Source: Pseudoalteromonas sp. FUC4
GTDB taxonomy: Bacteria; Pseudomonadota; Gammaproteobacteria; Enterobacterales; Alteromonadaceae
Length of the DNA stretch: 64,000 nt
Assembly: GCF_008370255.1 (NCBI RefSeq)
Contig: NZ_SEUI01000001.1
Location: forward strand, 362,767 to 426,766
Reading direction: 5' to 3'
This document shows, piece after piece, positions 26,557 to 38,771 of this stretch. The position numbers and the translations under genes are program-made. How positions within the stretch are numbered: the first letter of the stretch is position 1; each line of letters begins with the position of its first letter. The notes beneath the pieces are model-generated. The model searched no databases. It was not told where the DNA came from and saw only the letters and a program-made list of their open reading frames with translations.

Positions 26557-27840
26557 CTATGCAGAGTTTTGCTGTTGACGACCTTTTTTAAATAGCTCCC
26601 TAAAAATTGGGTAAATATCTTCAACGCTTTGAATATGCTGTACGGCGAAATTATTATGGCTGTGTGTTATAGATTCATATTCGCGCCATAGGCTTTGATG
26701 AGCACGAGTGGTTATTTCAATATAAGCAAAATAGCGTACTGCACTTAAGATCTTATTACGTAAAATTTCACCACACTGCGGGGTGTCGTCCGCCCAATTA
26801 TCGCCATCAGAGGCTTGTGCCGCGTATACATTCCACTCATTTGCATGGTAACGCTCTTTTATTATTTCGTTCATTAATTTAAGAGCGCTCGAAACAATGG
26901 TACCGCCAGTTTCTTGAGAGTAAAAAAACTCTTGTTCGTCTACTTCTTTTGCTTGTGTGTGGTGGCGAATATAAACAACTTCTATGTCTTTATAACTGCG
27001 CGTTAAAAATTGATAGAGCAAAATATAAAAACGCTTTGCCATGTCTTTTGTTGGCTGATCCATTGAGCCTGACACATCCATAATACAAAACATCACCGCT
27101 TTGCTGGTGGGGTGAGGGCGCTTTTCGTAATTACGAAAACGTAAATCGTAGTTATCAATAAACGGAACCGATTTTATTTGTAGTTTTAATGCGGCGATTT
27201 CTTTTTGCAATAAAGCAATTGCCGCTTTATCGTTATGTGGACCAGCAAGCAACGCATCAAGTTGTTTTTCAAGCTCGACTAGTCGACGTTTTTTACCTGC
27301 ACTCATTGCCACACGGCGGGCAAGCGAGCCTTGAAGAGAGCGGACAATGTCAATATTACTTGGCATGCCGTCGCTACAAAATCCTGCGCGATGGGTTTTC
27401 ATTTGCACTAACTTATCAAGTTGGTTTTCTTGTAAGTTAGGAAGTTCTAAATCTTCAAACAGTAAATCAAGGTATTCATCTTTTGATATTGAAAATACAA
27501 ACTCATCTTGTCCTTCGCCCGAATCGCTGGCGTCACCTTCACCAGCACCACCGCCTTGTCCGCCTTTAGGGCGCTCAATTTTATCACCTGTAGAAAACTG
27601 ATCGTTACCAGGGTGAATTTGTTCTCTATTACCGCCTTGCCCTTGATGAAATGTAGGTTCGCTGATATCGCGTTGTGGAATAGAAATACTCTCACCAGAG
27701 CTTGAATCGGTAACGCTGCGTTTGTTAATCGCATCTGAAACCGCTTCTTTAATTTGTTTTTTATAGCGCCTAATAAAGCGCTGGCGATTAAGCGTACTTT
27801 TATTTTTTCCGTTTAAACGCCTATCTATAAAATGCGCCAT
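26557..27840 (-). CDS. yeaH: YeaH/YhbH family protein (DUF444, von Willebrand A-like)
   Basis: A 427-residue protein. The N-terminus is highly basic (about 1-35), followed by a disordered Gly/Asp-rich region (about 75-125). The C-terminal half is von Willebrand A-like with a MIDAS-type [20 protein letters not shown] (about 255-274). The family is always paired with the PrkA kinase encoded just upstream. GGAGGTCAAT precedes the ATG. Its end lies 19 nt before the ycgB start. Its biochemical role is unknown; it is a likely PrkA partner or substrate. Confidence 0.94.
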   Translation of the reverse strand: MAHFIDRRLNGKNKSTLNRQRFIRRYKKQIKEAVSDAINKRSVTDSSSGESISIPQRDISEPTFHQGQGGNREQIHPGNDQFSTGDKIERPKGGQGGGAGEGDASDSGEGQDEFVFSISKDEYLDLLFEDLELPNLQENQLDKLVQMKTHRAGFCSDGMPSNIDIVRSLQGSLARRVAMSAGKKRRLVELEKQLDALLAGPHNDKAAIALLQKEIAALKLQIKSVPFIDNYDLRFRNYEKRPHPTSKAVMFCIMDVSGSMDQPTKDMAKRFYILLYQFLTRSYKDIEVVYIRHHTQAKEVDEQEFFYSQETGGTIVSSALKLMNEIIKERYHANEWNVYAAQASDGDNWADDTPQCGEILRNKILSAVRYFAYIEITTRAHQSLWREYESITHSHNNFAVQHIQSVEDIYPIFRELFKKGRQQQNSA

Positions 27841-27871
27841 ATTGACCTCCTATATACTACGACTATGAAGG

Positions 27872-29794
27872 TTATTGCGATTTTCTAACCCGTAAATACC
27901 ACTCAGAAAGCAAGCGAACTTGTTTTTGTGTATAGCCTTTTTCGACCATACGGTTCACAAAGTCTTCGTGCTTTTGCTGATCCTCTGCAGACGTTTTAGT
28001 ATTAAACGAAATAACAGGGAGTAAATCTTCGGTATTAGAGAACATTTTTTTCTCAATCACCGTGCGTAGTTTTTCGTAGCTTGTCCATAGTGGGTTTTTA
28101 CCGTTGTTGTGTGCGCGGGCACGCAGTACAAAGTTCACTATTTCATTACGAAAATCTTTAGGATTAGAAATACCCGCTGGCTTTTCTATTTTTTCAAGTT
28201 CAGCGTTTAGCGCTGCGCGGTCAAATAGCTGTCCTGTATCTGGGTCACGGTATTCTTGGTCTTGAATCCAAAAATCTGCATAAATAACATAACGGTCAAA
28301 AATATTTTGTCCGTATTCAGAATAAGACTCTAAATATGCGGTTTGCAGTTCTTTGCCAATAAATTCTACATATTGTGGTATTAAATAGCCTTTTAAAAAG
28401 CTTAAGTAGCGCTCTTCAACTTCGCTACTAAATTGCTCTCGTTCAATTTGTTGCTCTAGTACATAAAATAAATGTACAGGATTAGCTGCAACTTCAGTTG
28501 TGTCAAAATTAAATACTCTTGATAGTATTTTAAACGCAAAGCGGGTAGAGAGCCCTGTCATGCCTTCATCAACACCTGCGTAATCACGATACTCTTGATA
28601 CGATTTTGCTTTAGGGTCGGTGTCTTTTAGCGTTTCGCCATCGTATACCCGCATTTTTGAGTAGATACTTGAATTTTCTGGCTCTTTTAAACGTGATAGC
28701 GTCGTGAATTGCGCTAATGTTTTAAGTGTACCCGGTGCGCATGGCGCGTTGTATAGCTCGCTGTGCTCAAGTAATTTGTCGTAAATTTTAATTTCTTCAG
28801 TTACACGTAAGCAATAAGGGACTTTTACAATATAAACACGGTCTAAAAATGCTTCGTTGTTTTTATTGTTTTTAAAGGTTTGCCACTCAGACTCATTCGA
28901 GTGAGCGAGGATCATGCCATTAAAGGGCAGGGCACTAATGCCTTCTGTGCCGTTGTAGTTACCTTCTTGGGTTGCGGTAAGTAAAGGATGCAGCACTTTA
29001 ATAGGCGCTTTAAACATTTCTACAAATTCCATCAGCCCTTGGTTAGCTAAACATAAAGAGCCAGAGTAGGCGTATGCATCAGGATCGTTTTGGGCAAAGT
29101 GCTCAAGCTGACGAATATCGACCTTACCAACCAGTGCTGAAATATCTTGGTTGTTTTCATCTCCTGGTTCGGTTTTGGCAATGCCTATTTGGTTTAAAAT
29201 AGAAGGGTAGCGCTTAACCACTCTAAACTGGCTAATATCACCATTGAACTCTTTTAAGCGTTTGCCAGCCCAAGGCGACATAATGGTTTTTAAGTAGCGT
29301 GGTTTAATACCGTATTCTTTGCTGAGCACGTCGGCATCTTCGATAGGATCAAACAAGGAGAGAGGATGGTCGTTTACAGGAGAGCCTTTAATTGAATAAA
29401 TAGGCACTTGTTGCATTAAATATTTTAGTTTTTCGGCAATGGATGATTTACCTCCACCAACAGGTCCAAGTAAATAAAGCACTTGTTTGCATTCTTCAAG
29501 CCCTTGAGCTGCATGTTTTAAATAAGAGACTATTTGCTCAATGGCGTCTTCCATACCATAAAAATCAGCAAAGGCAGGGTAGCGCGCAACTACTCTATTT
29601 GAAAATAATCGACTTAGTCGTGCATCCGTTGCGGTATCTACCATGTGTGGTTCGCCAATTGCCATGAGTAGGCGTTCTGGTGCGCTGGCGTAGGCAGACT
29701 TATCGGTTTTACAAATCTCAAGAAATTCAGCGATACTGTATTCTTCTTCCTGTGCCGCTTCGTATCGTGCTTGGTAATGCTCAAAAATCGTCAT
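27872..29794 (-). CDS. yeaG: PrkA family serine protein kinase YeaG
   Basis: A 640-residue protein with an AAA+ module (Walker A GPVGGGKSSIAEKL, about 110-123; the N-terminal PrkA AAA domain covers about 20-380) and a C-terminal PrkA domain (about 390-635). FADFYGMEDAIEQIVSYLKH and LPFNGMILAHSNESEWQTF are family blocks. E. coli YeaG (644 residues) is a kinase acting in stationary phase and starvation. First gene of the operon, AGGTTATT before the ATG. The region upstream (29795-29955) should carry its promoter; I could not pick out an RpoS-type -10 with certainty. Confidence 0.95.
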   Translation of the reverse strand: MTIFEHYQARYEAAQEEEYSIAEFLEICKTDKSAYASAPERLLMAIGEPHMVDTATDARLSRLFSNRVVARYPAFADFYGMEDAIEQIVSYLKHAAQGLEECKQVLYLLGPVGGGKSSIAEKLKYLMQQVPIYSIKGSPVNDHPLSLFDPIEDADVLSKEYGIKPRYLKTIMSPWAGKRLKEFNGDISQFRVVKRYPSILNQIGIAKTEPGDENNQDISALVGKVDIRQLEHFAQNDPDAYAYSGSLCLANQGLMEFVEMFKAPIKVLHPLLTATQEGNYNGTEGISALPFNGMILAHSNESEWQTFKNNKNNEAFLDRVYIVKVPYCLRVTEEIKIYDKLLEHSELYNAPCAPGTLKTLAQFTTLSRLKEPENSSIYSKMRVYDGETLKDTDPKAKSYQEYRDYAGVDEGMTGLSTRFAFKILSRVFNFDTTEVAANPVHLFYVLEQQIEREQFSSEVEERYLSFLKGYLIPQYVEFIGKELQTAYLESYSEYGQNIFDRYVIYADFWIQDQEYRDPDTGQLFDRAALNAELEKIEKPAGISNPKDFRNEIVNFVLRARAHNNGKNPLWTSYEKLRTVIEKKMFSNTEDLLPVISFNTKTSAEDQQKHEDFVNRMVEKGYTQKQVRLLSEWYLRVRKSQ

Positions 29795-29955
29795 AATAAC
29801 CTCCGAAACCCGCTGTAAAAAGGTGCTTACCTTTTAAAGTCTAGTCACGAATGTGTATTTTTGTGCAATAAAATTAAAAATTTAAGTGAAAAAAGATCAT
29901 GTTACTAAAAGCGTTTTATTAAATGATGAGGCGCTTAGGTGTGATAAACAAGAAA

Positions 29956-29983
29956 CAAAAAAAGACGCCTAAGCGTCTTTTTT
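29956..29983 (-). terminator. Terminator of sodB
   Basis: AAAAAAGACGC, loop CTAA, GCGTCTTTTTT, with T-runs on both strands. It lies about 20 nt after the sodB stop on the minus strand. Confidence 0.85.
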
Positions 29984-30004
29984 ACATTAGCGTTTAAAGG
30001 CTAA

Positions 30005-30586
30005 TTAAGCGAAGTTAGCGTTCGCGAATTCCCAGTTAACAAGCGACCAAAAACCTTTAAGGTAATCTGGACGAACGTTACGGTAATCGATGTAGTAAGC
30101 GTGTTCCCATAAATCCACTGTAAGGATTGGAGTAACGCCATCATCAGTTAATGGTGTAGCAGCGTTAGATGTATTAACGATGTCTAGTGAACCATCAGCA
30201 AGCTTAACTAACCACGTCCAGCTTGAACCAAAGTTATTTACTGCTTTGTCATTTAATGCATCTTTAAACGCATCAAAAGAACCCCATTTAGCGTTGATTG
30301 CATCAGCAACTGCGCCAGTAGGCTCGCCGCCGCCGTTTGGAGATAAGCTGTTCCAGTAAAAAGTATGGTTCCAGATTTGTGCTGCGTTGTTAAATACACC
30401 GCCTTCTGATGAACATACGATCTCTTCTAGAGATTTGTTTTCAAACTCAGTACCAGGGATTAAACCATTAAGCTTAACCACGTATGTGTTGTGGTGTTTG
30501 CCATGGTGAAACTCTAGCGTTTCTTTTGAAATATGTGGCTCAAGTGCGTCGATTGCATATGGTAGTGACGGTAGTTCAAATGCCAT
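30005..30586 (-). CDS. sodB: Iron superoxide dismutase
   Basis: A 193-residue cytosolic enzyme that converts superoxide to oxygen and hydrogen peroxide. Metal ligands are His27 ([11 protein letters not shown]), His73 ([11 protein letters not shown]), Asp157 and His161 ([11 protein letters not shown]). Gln69 in AAQIWNH marks the iron rather than manganese type. The length equals E. coli SodB. GGAGATAAAAAA stands before the ATG. It is divergent from grxD with a 266-nt spacer; both products relate to iron and oxidative stress, which fits shared regulation, but no clear Fur box was seen. Confidence 0.97.
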   Translation of the reverse strand: MAFELPSLPYAIDALEPHISKETLEFHHGKHHNTYVVKLNGLIPGTEFENKSLEEIVCSSEGGVFNNAAQIWNHTFYWNSLSPNGGGEPTGAVADAINAKWGSFDAFKDALNDKAVNNFGSSWTWLVKLADGSLDIVNTSNAATPLTDDGVTPILTVDLWEHAYYIDYRNVRPDYLKGFWSLVNWEFANANFA

Positions 30587-30852
30587 TTTTTTATCTCCAT
30601 CTTCTTTGGTTGATAGTCCATTTGGTAATACGTAATGCCCGTTGAAACAGACCAGTTACCTATACCAAGCGGTAATATAGTGTTACTATAATTGTTGAGT
30701 ATTTTACTCAAGTTTAAGCAAACAGCAATGCTATTGCGAAAGACTATTTCAATTGCGGCTTTATTTGCCCATTTTAAGTTATATATTTGTGGTCACGATG
30801 AGTTATTTTCAAGACCTAAATATATTTAGCTATCGTTACTTTGAGGTTGTAG

Positions 30853-31191
30853 ATGGAAACCATTGATAAAATTAAACAGCAAATTTCAGAAAATCCAATA
30901 ATCCTTTTCATGAAAGGGTCGCCAAAATTACCAAATTGTGGTTTTTCTTCACAAGCATCGCAAGCGTTAATGTCATGTGGTGAACCATTTGCATACGTTG
31001 ATATTTTACTTAATCCAGACATTCGTGCTGAGCTTCCAGCATACGCAAATTGGCCAACATTCCCACAACTTTGGGTAGATGGCGAATTAGTCGGTGGTTG
31101 TGACATTATTATCGAAATGTTTCAACGCGGTGAATTACAGCCGTTAATTACAGAAACTGCTGCAAAATATAAAGAAGCTGACGCAGAGTAA
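30853..31191 (+). CDS. grxD: Monothiol glutaredoxin GrxD
   Basis: A 112-residue monothiol glutaredoxin (Grx4 type) that binds and delivers [2Fe-2S] clusters. The CGFS active site is at 29-32 (PKLPNCGFSSQASQ), with LMSCGEPFAYVDIL, NWPTFPQLWVDGELVGGCDI following, all typical. Length matches E. coli GrxD (115). A terminator follows at 31234-31268. Confidence 0.97.
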   Translation: METIDKIKQQISENPIILFMKGSPKLPNCGFSSQASQALMSCGEPFAYVDILLNPDIRAELPAYANWPTFPQLWVDGELVGGCDIIIEMFQRGELQPLITETAAKYKEADAE

Positions 31192-31233
31192 TTTTATTAC
31201 TCAACCTGCTATCAGGTTATTAAGCTCTTTAAG

Positions 31234-31268
31234 CACAAAGCCACTTTTTAAGTGGCTTTGTTGTTTTT
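31234..31268 (+). terminator. Terminator of grxD
   Basis: ACAAAGCCACTT and AAGTGGCTTTGT with a short T-rich loop, then TTGTTTTTAATTTTT. Also within reach of the convergent kinase remnant. Confidence 0.8.
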
Positions 31269-31281
31269 AATTTTTGTGAAT

Positions 31282-31926
31282 TTACGAATAGGGAAGGCTC
31301 ACTTGTACGTTTAAGCCGCCCTCTATTTTGTTATGTAAACTTATATGCCCTTGGTGCGCTTCTGCTATTTCTCTGCATAAAGCTAGCCCTAAACCACTCC
31401 CCGTACTTTTTGTTGAATAGAAGGGCATTAAAGCGTTTGCCATTACTTGCTCGCTCATTCCTTTGCCGCAGTCACTTACATTTATAACACATGCTTGGGG
31501 TACAAACTCGACCTGAATATGTATTTCATTGGCGTTGGAGCCTGACTCGTGTGAATTTTTTAATAGGTTTATGAGTAGCTGCTCGAGTTGTGTTTGATCA
31601 GCTTGTAATTCATTGTGTGAATTTTTTATTTCGTAGCTAAATTGCCAGTGGTTTTTTAAATTATAGAGGGTGTTTTGCCAGTTAACCTGTGTTTTTTGTG
31701 GCTGAGGTAATTTAGCAAACTTGCCATAGCCTTGTACAAATTCAGTTAAGTGACTAATTCGCTCATCAATAGTTGCAAATACACGGGCAAGACGAGGCTC
31801 ATCAACTTTATTTGCGAGCAATTGTGCGCTGTGTAGCATGGATGACATAGGGCCGAGTGAATTATTTAATTCGTGGCTAACAATGCGTATTACTTTTTTA
31901 TATATAAAGTAGAAGCTTCTGTTACT
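31282..31926 (-). pseudogene. Remnant of a sensor histidine kinase, N-terminus lost
   Basis: The readable frame keeps the H-box (VSHELNNSLGPMSSML; phospho-acceptor His codon at 31873-31875) and a complete HATPase domain: N-box LLINLLKNSHESG, DCGKGMSEQ and STKSTGSGLGLALCREIAEAHQG. Upstream the frame is closed by TAA at 31927-31929, only 17 codons before the histidine, and no start codon precedes it; the first ATG (31848) lies after the H-box and would drop the phospho-acceptor. The sensor and membrane parts of an NtrY-like kinase (HELNNSL is typical) are missing, and no response regulator remains nearby. I read it as a 5'-truncated pseudogene; a sequencing error is a less likely alternative because the upstream DNA shows no kinase-like coding. 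Confidence 0.72.
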
Positions 31927-32522
31927 TTAATCCTTTTATCAACTCAATATTTTATAATAGGGCAAGCATGTCTTCAGTCTTTACTTTTAGATTTGTAACC
32001 TCTTTATGGGCTATATGTTTAAAGCGTTTTGGTTTCTAGGCTTTAAAGTTTGTGCCTACATCGGACACCGCTTTAAATAAAAATTCACTATTAATGTACA
32101 AAAAAGGACATGAACTTTCATAACTATACTAATGAGCAGCAATAATCGGGGATGTTAAGCCATTAAAGTAATGAAATAGTATAAAACTATCTAAATGTTA
32201 ACTGAATAGACTTTCATGCGCTGAATACTTATTCACTCTCGCTTGCCTTTACGTTTACGTAAGCTGCAGTCTTTAACGCCTGTGTTTTTTACAATATGTT
32301 AAACTTGACACCAGTGTCATGAAAAAATAGTGGTTAAAATAACGCTAAATGTTAAAAATAATGATAAAAAGAAATCTTGCTATGAAGTGAGAAATATTCA
32401 AGAATGTGAATATGTATTCAAAGTGCTATTGACTCTATTTAAGATAGAGGCTAGTTTTGTCCGTCTGTTAGCAAATCGTCGAGCAGTTCATCCACGCTAA
32501 CAGTGCAGCAAGGGGAGGGTCT
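31927..32522. other. Intergenic region between kinase remnant and gltB
   Basis: About 600 bp with no supportable gene. Part of it probably is decayed DNA of the lost kinase locus. Near gltB, CTGTTAGC (32465-32472) and GCTAACAG (32496-32503) form a perfect 8-bp stem with a 23-nt loop, just before the strong ribosome binding site AAGGGGAGGG (about 32510-32519). It could be a leader structure acting on gltB. I see no known riboswitch. Confidence 0.5.
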
Positions 32523-35500
32523 ATGTTATACGACTCAAAGTTAGAAAAAGAAAATTGTGGCTTTGGCTTAATAGCCCAAGTTAATGGTCAGGCTAGTCAT
32601 AGGCTTATTCGTACTGCTATTACGGGGCTTGATCGCATGCAGCACCGTGGCGGTATATCTGCCGATGGTAAAACAGGTGATGGCTGTGGTTTATTATTAC
32701 AAAAACCAGATAGTTTTTTCCGTGCAATTGCCAGTGAACATAATTGGCACTTAGGTAAAAACTACGCAGTGGGTATGATATTTTTAAATTCAGACCCTGT
32801 TTTAGCACAAGCTGCAAAACAAATACTTAGCGAAGAATTAGAAAAAGAAACGCTAAATATTTTAGGTTGGCGTGTTGTGCCAACCGACCCATCAATGCTC
32901 GGTCCTATTGCTGTACAGCAATTACCAGGTTTTGAACAAATTTTTGTTAGCGCGCCAGAAGGTTGGCGTTCTAAAGACTTAGAGCGTCGCTTATATGTAG
33001 CACGCCGCCGCGCTGAAAAGCGCATTGTTGATGATGAAGCTTTCTATATCGCAAGTCTATCTGGTTTGGTAACTATCTATAAAGGCTTAATGATGCCTGC
33101 GGATTTACCTAATTTTTACCTAGATTTAGCTGATATTCGTATGACGAGTGCGATTTGTGTTTTCCATCAGCGCTTTTCTACTAATACTCAGCCGCGTTGG
33201 CCTTTAGCTCAACCTTTCCGCTATTTAGCACACAATGGTGAAATTAATACTATTGAAGGTAACCGCCAGTGGGCACGCGCACGTTCTTATAAGTTTGCGT
33301 CACCGCTTATTCCTGATTTACAAAGCGCAGCGCCGTTTGTAAACGAAACCGGTTCTGATTCATCAAGCCTAGATAATATGCTTGAGCTATTTTTAGCTGG
33401 TGGCATGGATTTATTCCGCGCTATGCGTATGCTCGTTCCGCCTGCATGGCAGAAAAACCGTGCAATGGATGATGATTTACGTGCATTTTACGACTTTAAC
33501 TCTATGCATATGGAACCATGGGATGGCCCGGCAGGTATTGTTATGTCGGATGGTCGTTTTGCGGCGTGTAACCTTGACCGTAATGGACTTCGCCCAGCAC
33601 GTTATGTAATTACGCAAGATGGTTTTATTACCCTCGCATCAGAAGTGGGTATTTGGGATTACACTGCCGATGAAGTAGTCGAAAAAGGCCGTGTTGGTCC
33701 TGGTGAATTATTAGTTATTGATACTAAACTTGGTAAAATTTGGCATTCAGATGAAATCGATCAAGATTTAAAATCTCGCCATCCTTACAAGTCATGGCTT
33801 GAAGAAAATGTTAAACGTTTAGTTCCATTTGAAGATCTTACTGAGCAAGACGCTGGTAATCGCTCATTTGATGACGAAACGCTAGCTAAATATCAAAAAA
33901 TGTTTGGTTATACCAACGAAGAGCTTGATAGCGTTATTCGTGTAATGGGTGAAAACGGCCAAGAAGCGACAGGCTCAATGGGTGATGACACGCCATTTGC
34001 TGTGCTTAGTGAAGGGCATCGTTCACTTTATGATTACTTCCGCCAAAAATTTGCGCAAGTAACAAACCCACCTATCGATCCACTACGTGAAAACCATGTA
34101 ATGTCGCTTGCAACCTGTATTGGTAGTGAGCAAAACGTATTTAACGAAACAACAGGCCATGCTAAGCGCCTACAGTTTGATACGCCAATTTTAATGTACG
34201 CAGACATGCAGCAGCTATTAAATGCTGATGAAGCGCATTACAGCTACTGTAAAATTGATATTACCTACACAGTTGAAGAAGGTTTAGAAAACGCGGTTAC
34301 GCGTATTTGTGACCAAGCACAAGAAAAAGCAGATGCGGGCTGTATCATGCTAATTTTAACTGACCGTAACTTTGATGAAACAAATTTACCAATTCCAGCA
34401 GCTATGGCTGTAGGTGCGGTACAAAAACGCTTAGTTGATAACAACTTGCGCTGTGAATCAAACATTATCATTGAAACTGGCAGCGTGCGAGATGCGCACC
34501 AGTTTGCTGTGCTATTAGGTTTTGGTGCTACGGCAATTTATCCATACCTTGCGTATGAATCGTTAGTTGCGATGAGCGACAGCAAAATTATTGATAAGTC
34601 GTATTGCGAAGTGACCCTTGCTTATCGTAAAGCCATTAATAAAGGCTTATACAAAATTATGTCTAAAATGGGCATAAGTACGGTTGCGTCTTATCGTTGT
34701 TCAATGTTGTTTGAAGCGGTGGGATTATCTGATGCGATTATTGAAATGTGCTTTAAAGGCGTTGCAAGTCGTATACAAGGTGCATGCTTTACCGACTTTG
34801 ATGACGATCAGCAAAGTTTGCACAAACTTGCTTTAAGTAAGCGTAAATTATTAAGCCACGGTGGTTTATTTAAGTACGTTCACGGTGGTGAGTATCATGC
34901 TTATAATCCAGATGTTATTCAAACCCTGCAAAAAGCGGTTCGATCAGGTGATTATAAAGACTACAGTGCGTACGCTGATTTAGTTAATAATCGTCCAATT
35001 GCGACTTTGCGCGATATGTTAGCGCTTAAATTACCAGAGCAAGGTATAAGCATTGATGAAGTAGAGTCTGCAGAAAACCTATACAAGCGTTTTGACTCAG
35101 CAGCTATGAGTATTGGTGCGTTATCACCAGAAGCGCATGAGGCGCTAGCAATTGCAATGAACCGCTTAGGTGGTTGTTCAAACTCGGGTGAAGGCGGTGA
35201 AGATAAACTGCGCTACGGTACAGAGAAAAACTCGCGTATTAAGCAAGTCGCTTCAGGTCGATTTGGTGTAACGCCTCATTACTTACGCAGTGCTGACGTT
35301 ATTCAGATTAAAGTAGCGCAAGGTGCAAAACCAGGCGAAGGTGGACAATTACCAGGTGAAAAAGTAACGCCGTATATTGCTAAGCTTCGTTATTCGGTAC
35401 CAGGTGTTACGTTAATTTCGCCACCACCTCATCACGATATTTACTCAATTGAAGATTTAGCACAGCTAATTTTTGATTTAAAACAAGTAAACCCTAAAGC

Positions 35501-36980
35501 ACTTATTTCTGTAAAATTGGTTTCAGAACCAGGTGTGGGAACCATTGCAACAGGTGTTGCTAAAGCATATGCCGATTTAATTACTATTTCTGGCTACGAC
35601 GGCGGTACAGGTGCAAGCCCACTTACTTCTGTTAAATATGCAGGTAGCCCATGGGAGCTTGGACTTGCTGAAACACAGCAAGCACTAGTTGAAAATGGCC
35701 TTCGTCATCGCATTCGTCTGCAAACAGATGGTGGTTTAAAAACAGGTTTAGATATTATTAAAGCGGCAATTTTAGGTGCTGAAAGCTTTGGCTTTGGTAC
35801 TGGTCCAATGGTCGCCCTTGGGTGTAAATATTTACGTATTTGTCACTTAAATAACTGTGCGACCGGTGTTGCTACACAAGACGAAACACTTCGTCAAAAG
35901 CATTATCACGGTTTACCAGAAATGGCGATGAACTACTTTAAGTTTATAGCGCAAGAAGCGCGTGAAATTATGGCTAGCCTAGGCGTTGCAAATTTAACTG
36001 ACTTAATTGGCCGTTTAGATTTATTAGAAGAAATTGAAGGCAAAACTGCGAAGCAGAAGAAAATTGATTTATCGTCTGTTATTGCTCAGCCGAACAACCC
36101 AACAGGCGAAACGCTTTATTGTAGTGTGCCTAACAGTTCGCATTACCTAGGTAAGTTAAACGAAAGTTTATTAGCTAAAGCGCAAGAGGCAATCGATACG
36201 TCTAGCGGTATCTCGCTTGTGAGTCGTATTTGCAATACTGACCGTTCTGTAGGTGCAATGCTTTCGGGTTATATTGCTGATAAACACGGTAATCAAGGTA
36301 TGGCGGCAGACCCTGTAGCAATTGAACTATACGGTACTGCGGGTCAATCGTTTGGTGTTTGGAATGCCGGTGGTCTTGAAATGACATTGGTTGGCGATGC
36401 TAACGATTACGTAGGTAAAGGCATGGCTGGTGGTAAGTTAGTGATTCGTCCACCACTTGGCTCATCTTTTGAAAGCCATAAAGCAACCATTGCTGGAAAC
36501 ACATGTTTGTACGGCGCTACAGGCGGAAAACTGTTTGCAGCGGGTTGTGCCGGTGAGCGCTTTGCAGTACGTAACTCAGGTGTGCAAGCGGTTGTTGAAG
36601 GTGTAGGTGACAACGGTTGTGAATACATGACCGGTGGCGTTGTGTGTGTACTTGGTAATGTAGGTGTTAACTTTGGCGCGGGCATGACTGGTGGTTTTGC
36701 TTATATTTTAGATGAGCGAAATGATTTTGAAAAACGCATCAATCCAGAGCTTGTTGAAATAGTAACACTAGACGAATTAACGTCGCATCAAGAGCATTTA
36801 CGAGGCTTAATTGCTGAGCATTTAGAGCTTACGGGTTCGTGCAGAGCAGAAAGCATTTTAGCTAACTTTGAACTGTACTTACCGATGTTCAAATTAGTAA
36901 AACCAAAATCAAGCGACGTAAAAAGTTTACTCGGGCATCGCGCTCGCAGTAGTGCCGAACTACGTGTTCAGGCGCAATAA
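32523..36980 (+). CDS. gltB: Glutamate synthase (NADPH) large subunit
   Basis: A 1485-residue amidotransferase-oxidoreductase that makes glutamate from glutamine and 2-oxoglutarate. After a short propeptide of 11 residues the catalytic N-terminal cysteine begins [15 protein letters not shown] (Cys12), much shorter than the 42-residue propeptide of E. coli. Glutaminase residues to about 430, central domain, then the FMN synthase barrel ([36 protein letters not shown]) and the 3Fe-4S cysteines in [19 protein letters not shown] (about 1102-1120). The C-terminal beta-helix ([14 protein letters not shown]) follows. gltD starts 9 nt after it with GGGGGCAG as ribosome binding site. Confidence 0.97.
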   Translation: MLYDSKLEKENCGFGLIAQVNGQASHRLIRTAITGLDRMQHRGGISADGKTGDGCGLLLQKPDSFFRAIASEHNWHLGKNYAVGMIFLNSDPVLAQAAKQILSEELEKETLNILGWRVVPTDPSMLGPIAVQQLPGFEQIFVSAPEGWRSKDLERRLYVARRRAEKRIVDDEAFYIASLSGLVTIYKGLMMPADLPNFYLDLADIRMTSAICVFHQRFSTNTQPRWPLAQPFRYLAHNGEINTIEGNRQWARARSYKFASPLIPDLQSAAPFVNETGSDSSSLDNMLELFLAGGMDLFRAMRMLVPPAWQKNRAMDDDLRAFYDFNSMHMEPWDGPAGIVMSDGRFAACNLDRNGLRPARYVITQDGFITLASEVGIWDYTADEVVEKGRVGPGELLVIDTKLGKIWHSDEIDQDLKSRHPYKSWLEENVKRLVPFEDLTEQDAGNRSFDDETLAKYQKMFGYTNEELDSVIRVMGENGQEATGSMGDDTPFAVLSEGHRSLYDYFRQKFAQVTNPPIDPLRENHVMSLATCIGSEQNVFNETTGHAKRLQFDTPILMYADMQQLLNADEAHYSYCKIDITYTVEEGLENAVTRICDQAQEKADAGCIMLILTDRNFDETNLPIPAAMAVGAVQKRLVDNNLRCESNIIIETGSVRDAHQFAVLLGFGATAIYPYLAYESLVAMSDSKIIDKSYCEVTLAYRKAINKGLYKIMSKMGISTVASYRCSMLFEAVGLSDAIIEMCFKGVASRIQGACFTDFDDDQQSLHKLALSKRKLLSHGGLFKYVHGGEYHAYNPDVIQTLQKAVRSGDYKDYSAYADLVNNRPIATLRDMLALKLPEQGISIDEVESAENLYKRFDSAAMSIGALSPEAHEALAIAMNRLGGCSNSGEGGEDKLRYGTEKNSRIKQVASGRFGVTPHYLRSADVIQIKVAQGAKPGEGGQLPGEKVTPYIAKLRYSVPGVTLISPPPHHDIYSIEDLAQLIFDLKQVNPKALISVKLVSEPGVGTIATGVAKAYADLITISGYDGGTGASPLTSVKYAGSPWELGLAETQQALVENGLRHRIRLQTDGGLKTGLDIIKAAILGAESFGFGTGPMVALGCKYLRICHLNNCATGVATQDETLRQKHYHGLPEMAMNYFKFIAQEAREIMASLGVANLTDLIGRLDLLEEIEGKTAKQKKIDLSSVIAQPNNPTGETLYCSVPNSSHYLGKLNESLLAKAQEAIDTSSGISLVSRICNTDRSVGAMLSGYIADKHGNQGMAADPVAIELYGTAGQSFGVWNAGGLEMTLVGDANDYVGKGMAGGKLVIRPPLGSSFESHKATIAGNTCLYGATGGKLFAAGCAGERFAVRNSGVQAVVEGVGDNGCEYMTGGVVCVLGNVGVNFGAGMTGGFAYILDERNDFEKRINPELVEIVTLDELTSHQEHLRGLIAEHLELTGSCRAESILANFELYLPMFKLVKPKSSDVKSLLGHRARSSAELRVQAQ

Positions 36981-38405
<1,425 letters not shown>

Positions 38406-38432
38406 TTGTTTATTTTGTATAAAAAATTTTAG

Positions 38433-38458
38433 AAGCAAGCCATGTGGCTTGCTTTTTT
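38433..38458 (+). terminator. Terminator of gltBD
   Basis: AAGCAAGCC, loop ATGT, GGCTTGCTTTTTT about 28 nt after the gltD stop. Confidence 0.9.
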
Positions 38459-38771
38459 ATTTGTTTTATTAGAATGTAATATCAACGTAATGAGTAACAA
38501 ACGGTACTATATTAATATCATCTGTTGCTTCCATATAGTACCTATCACTCCTAAGTGAATTTTAAACATTTTTGGTTTCTACACCACAATATCAGTATTT
38601 ATACAAAACAGAGGATAAGAGATGTATAATATACATACAGTTATCAGCCTAAATAACAATCTTAGTAGTTGATTTAAATATAAAGTAGGTTCATTATCCC
38701 ATGCTGTTTACGGTTTGCTTACTTTTTATCTATAAGTTGGCTTTTATATATAAATAAAATAAATAGAAATT
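38459..38771. other. Intergenic region before the membrane diguanylate cyclase
   Basis: AT-rich, no gene. A perfect 10-bp inverted repeat, GGTACTATAT (38503-38512) and ATATAGTACC (38533-38542), 20 nt apart, stands out and could be an operator or hairpin. No ribosome binding site of good quality precedes the ATG at 38772 (AAATAGAAATT), so expression may be low. Confidence 0.45.
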
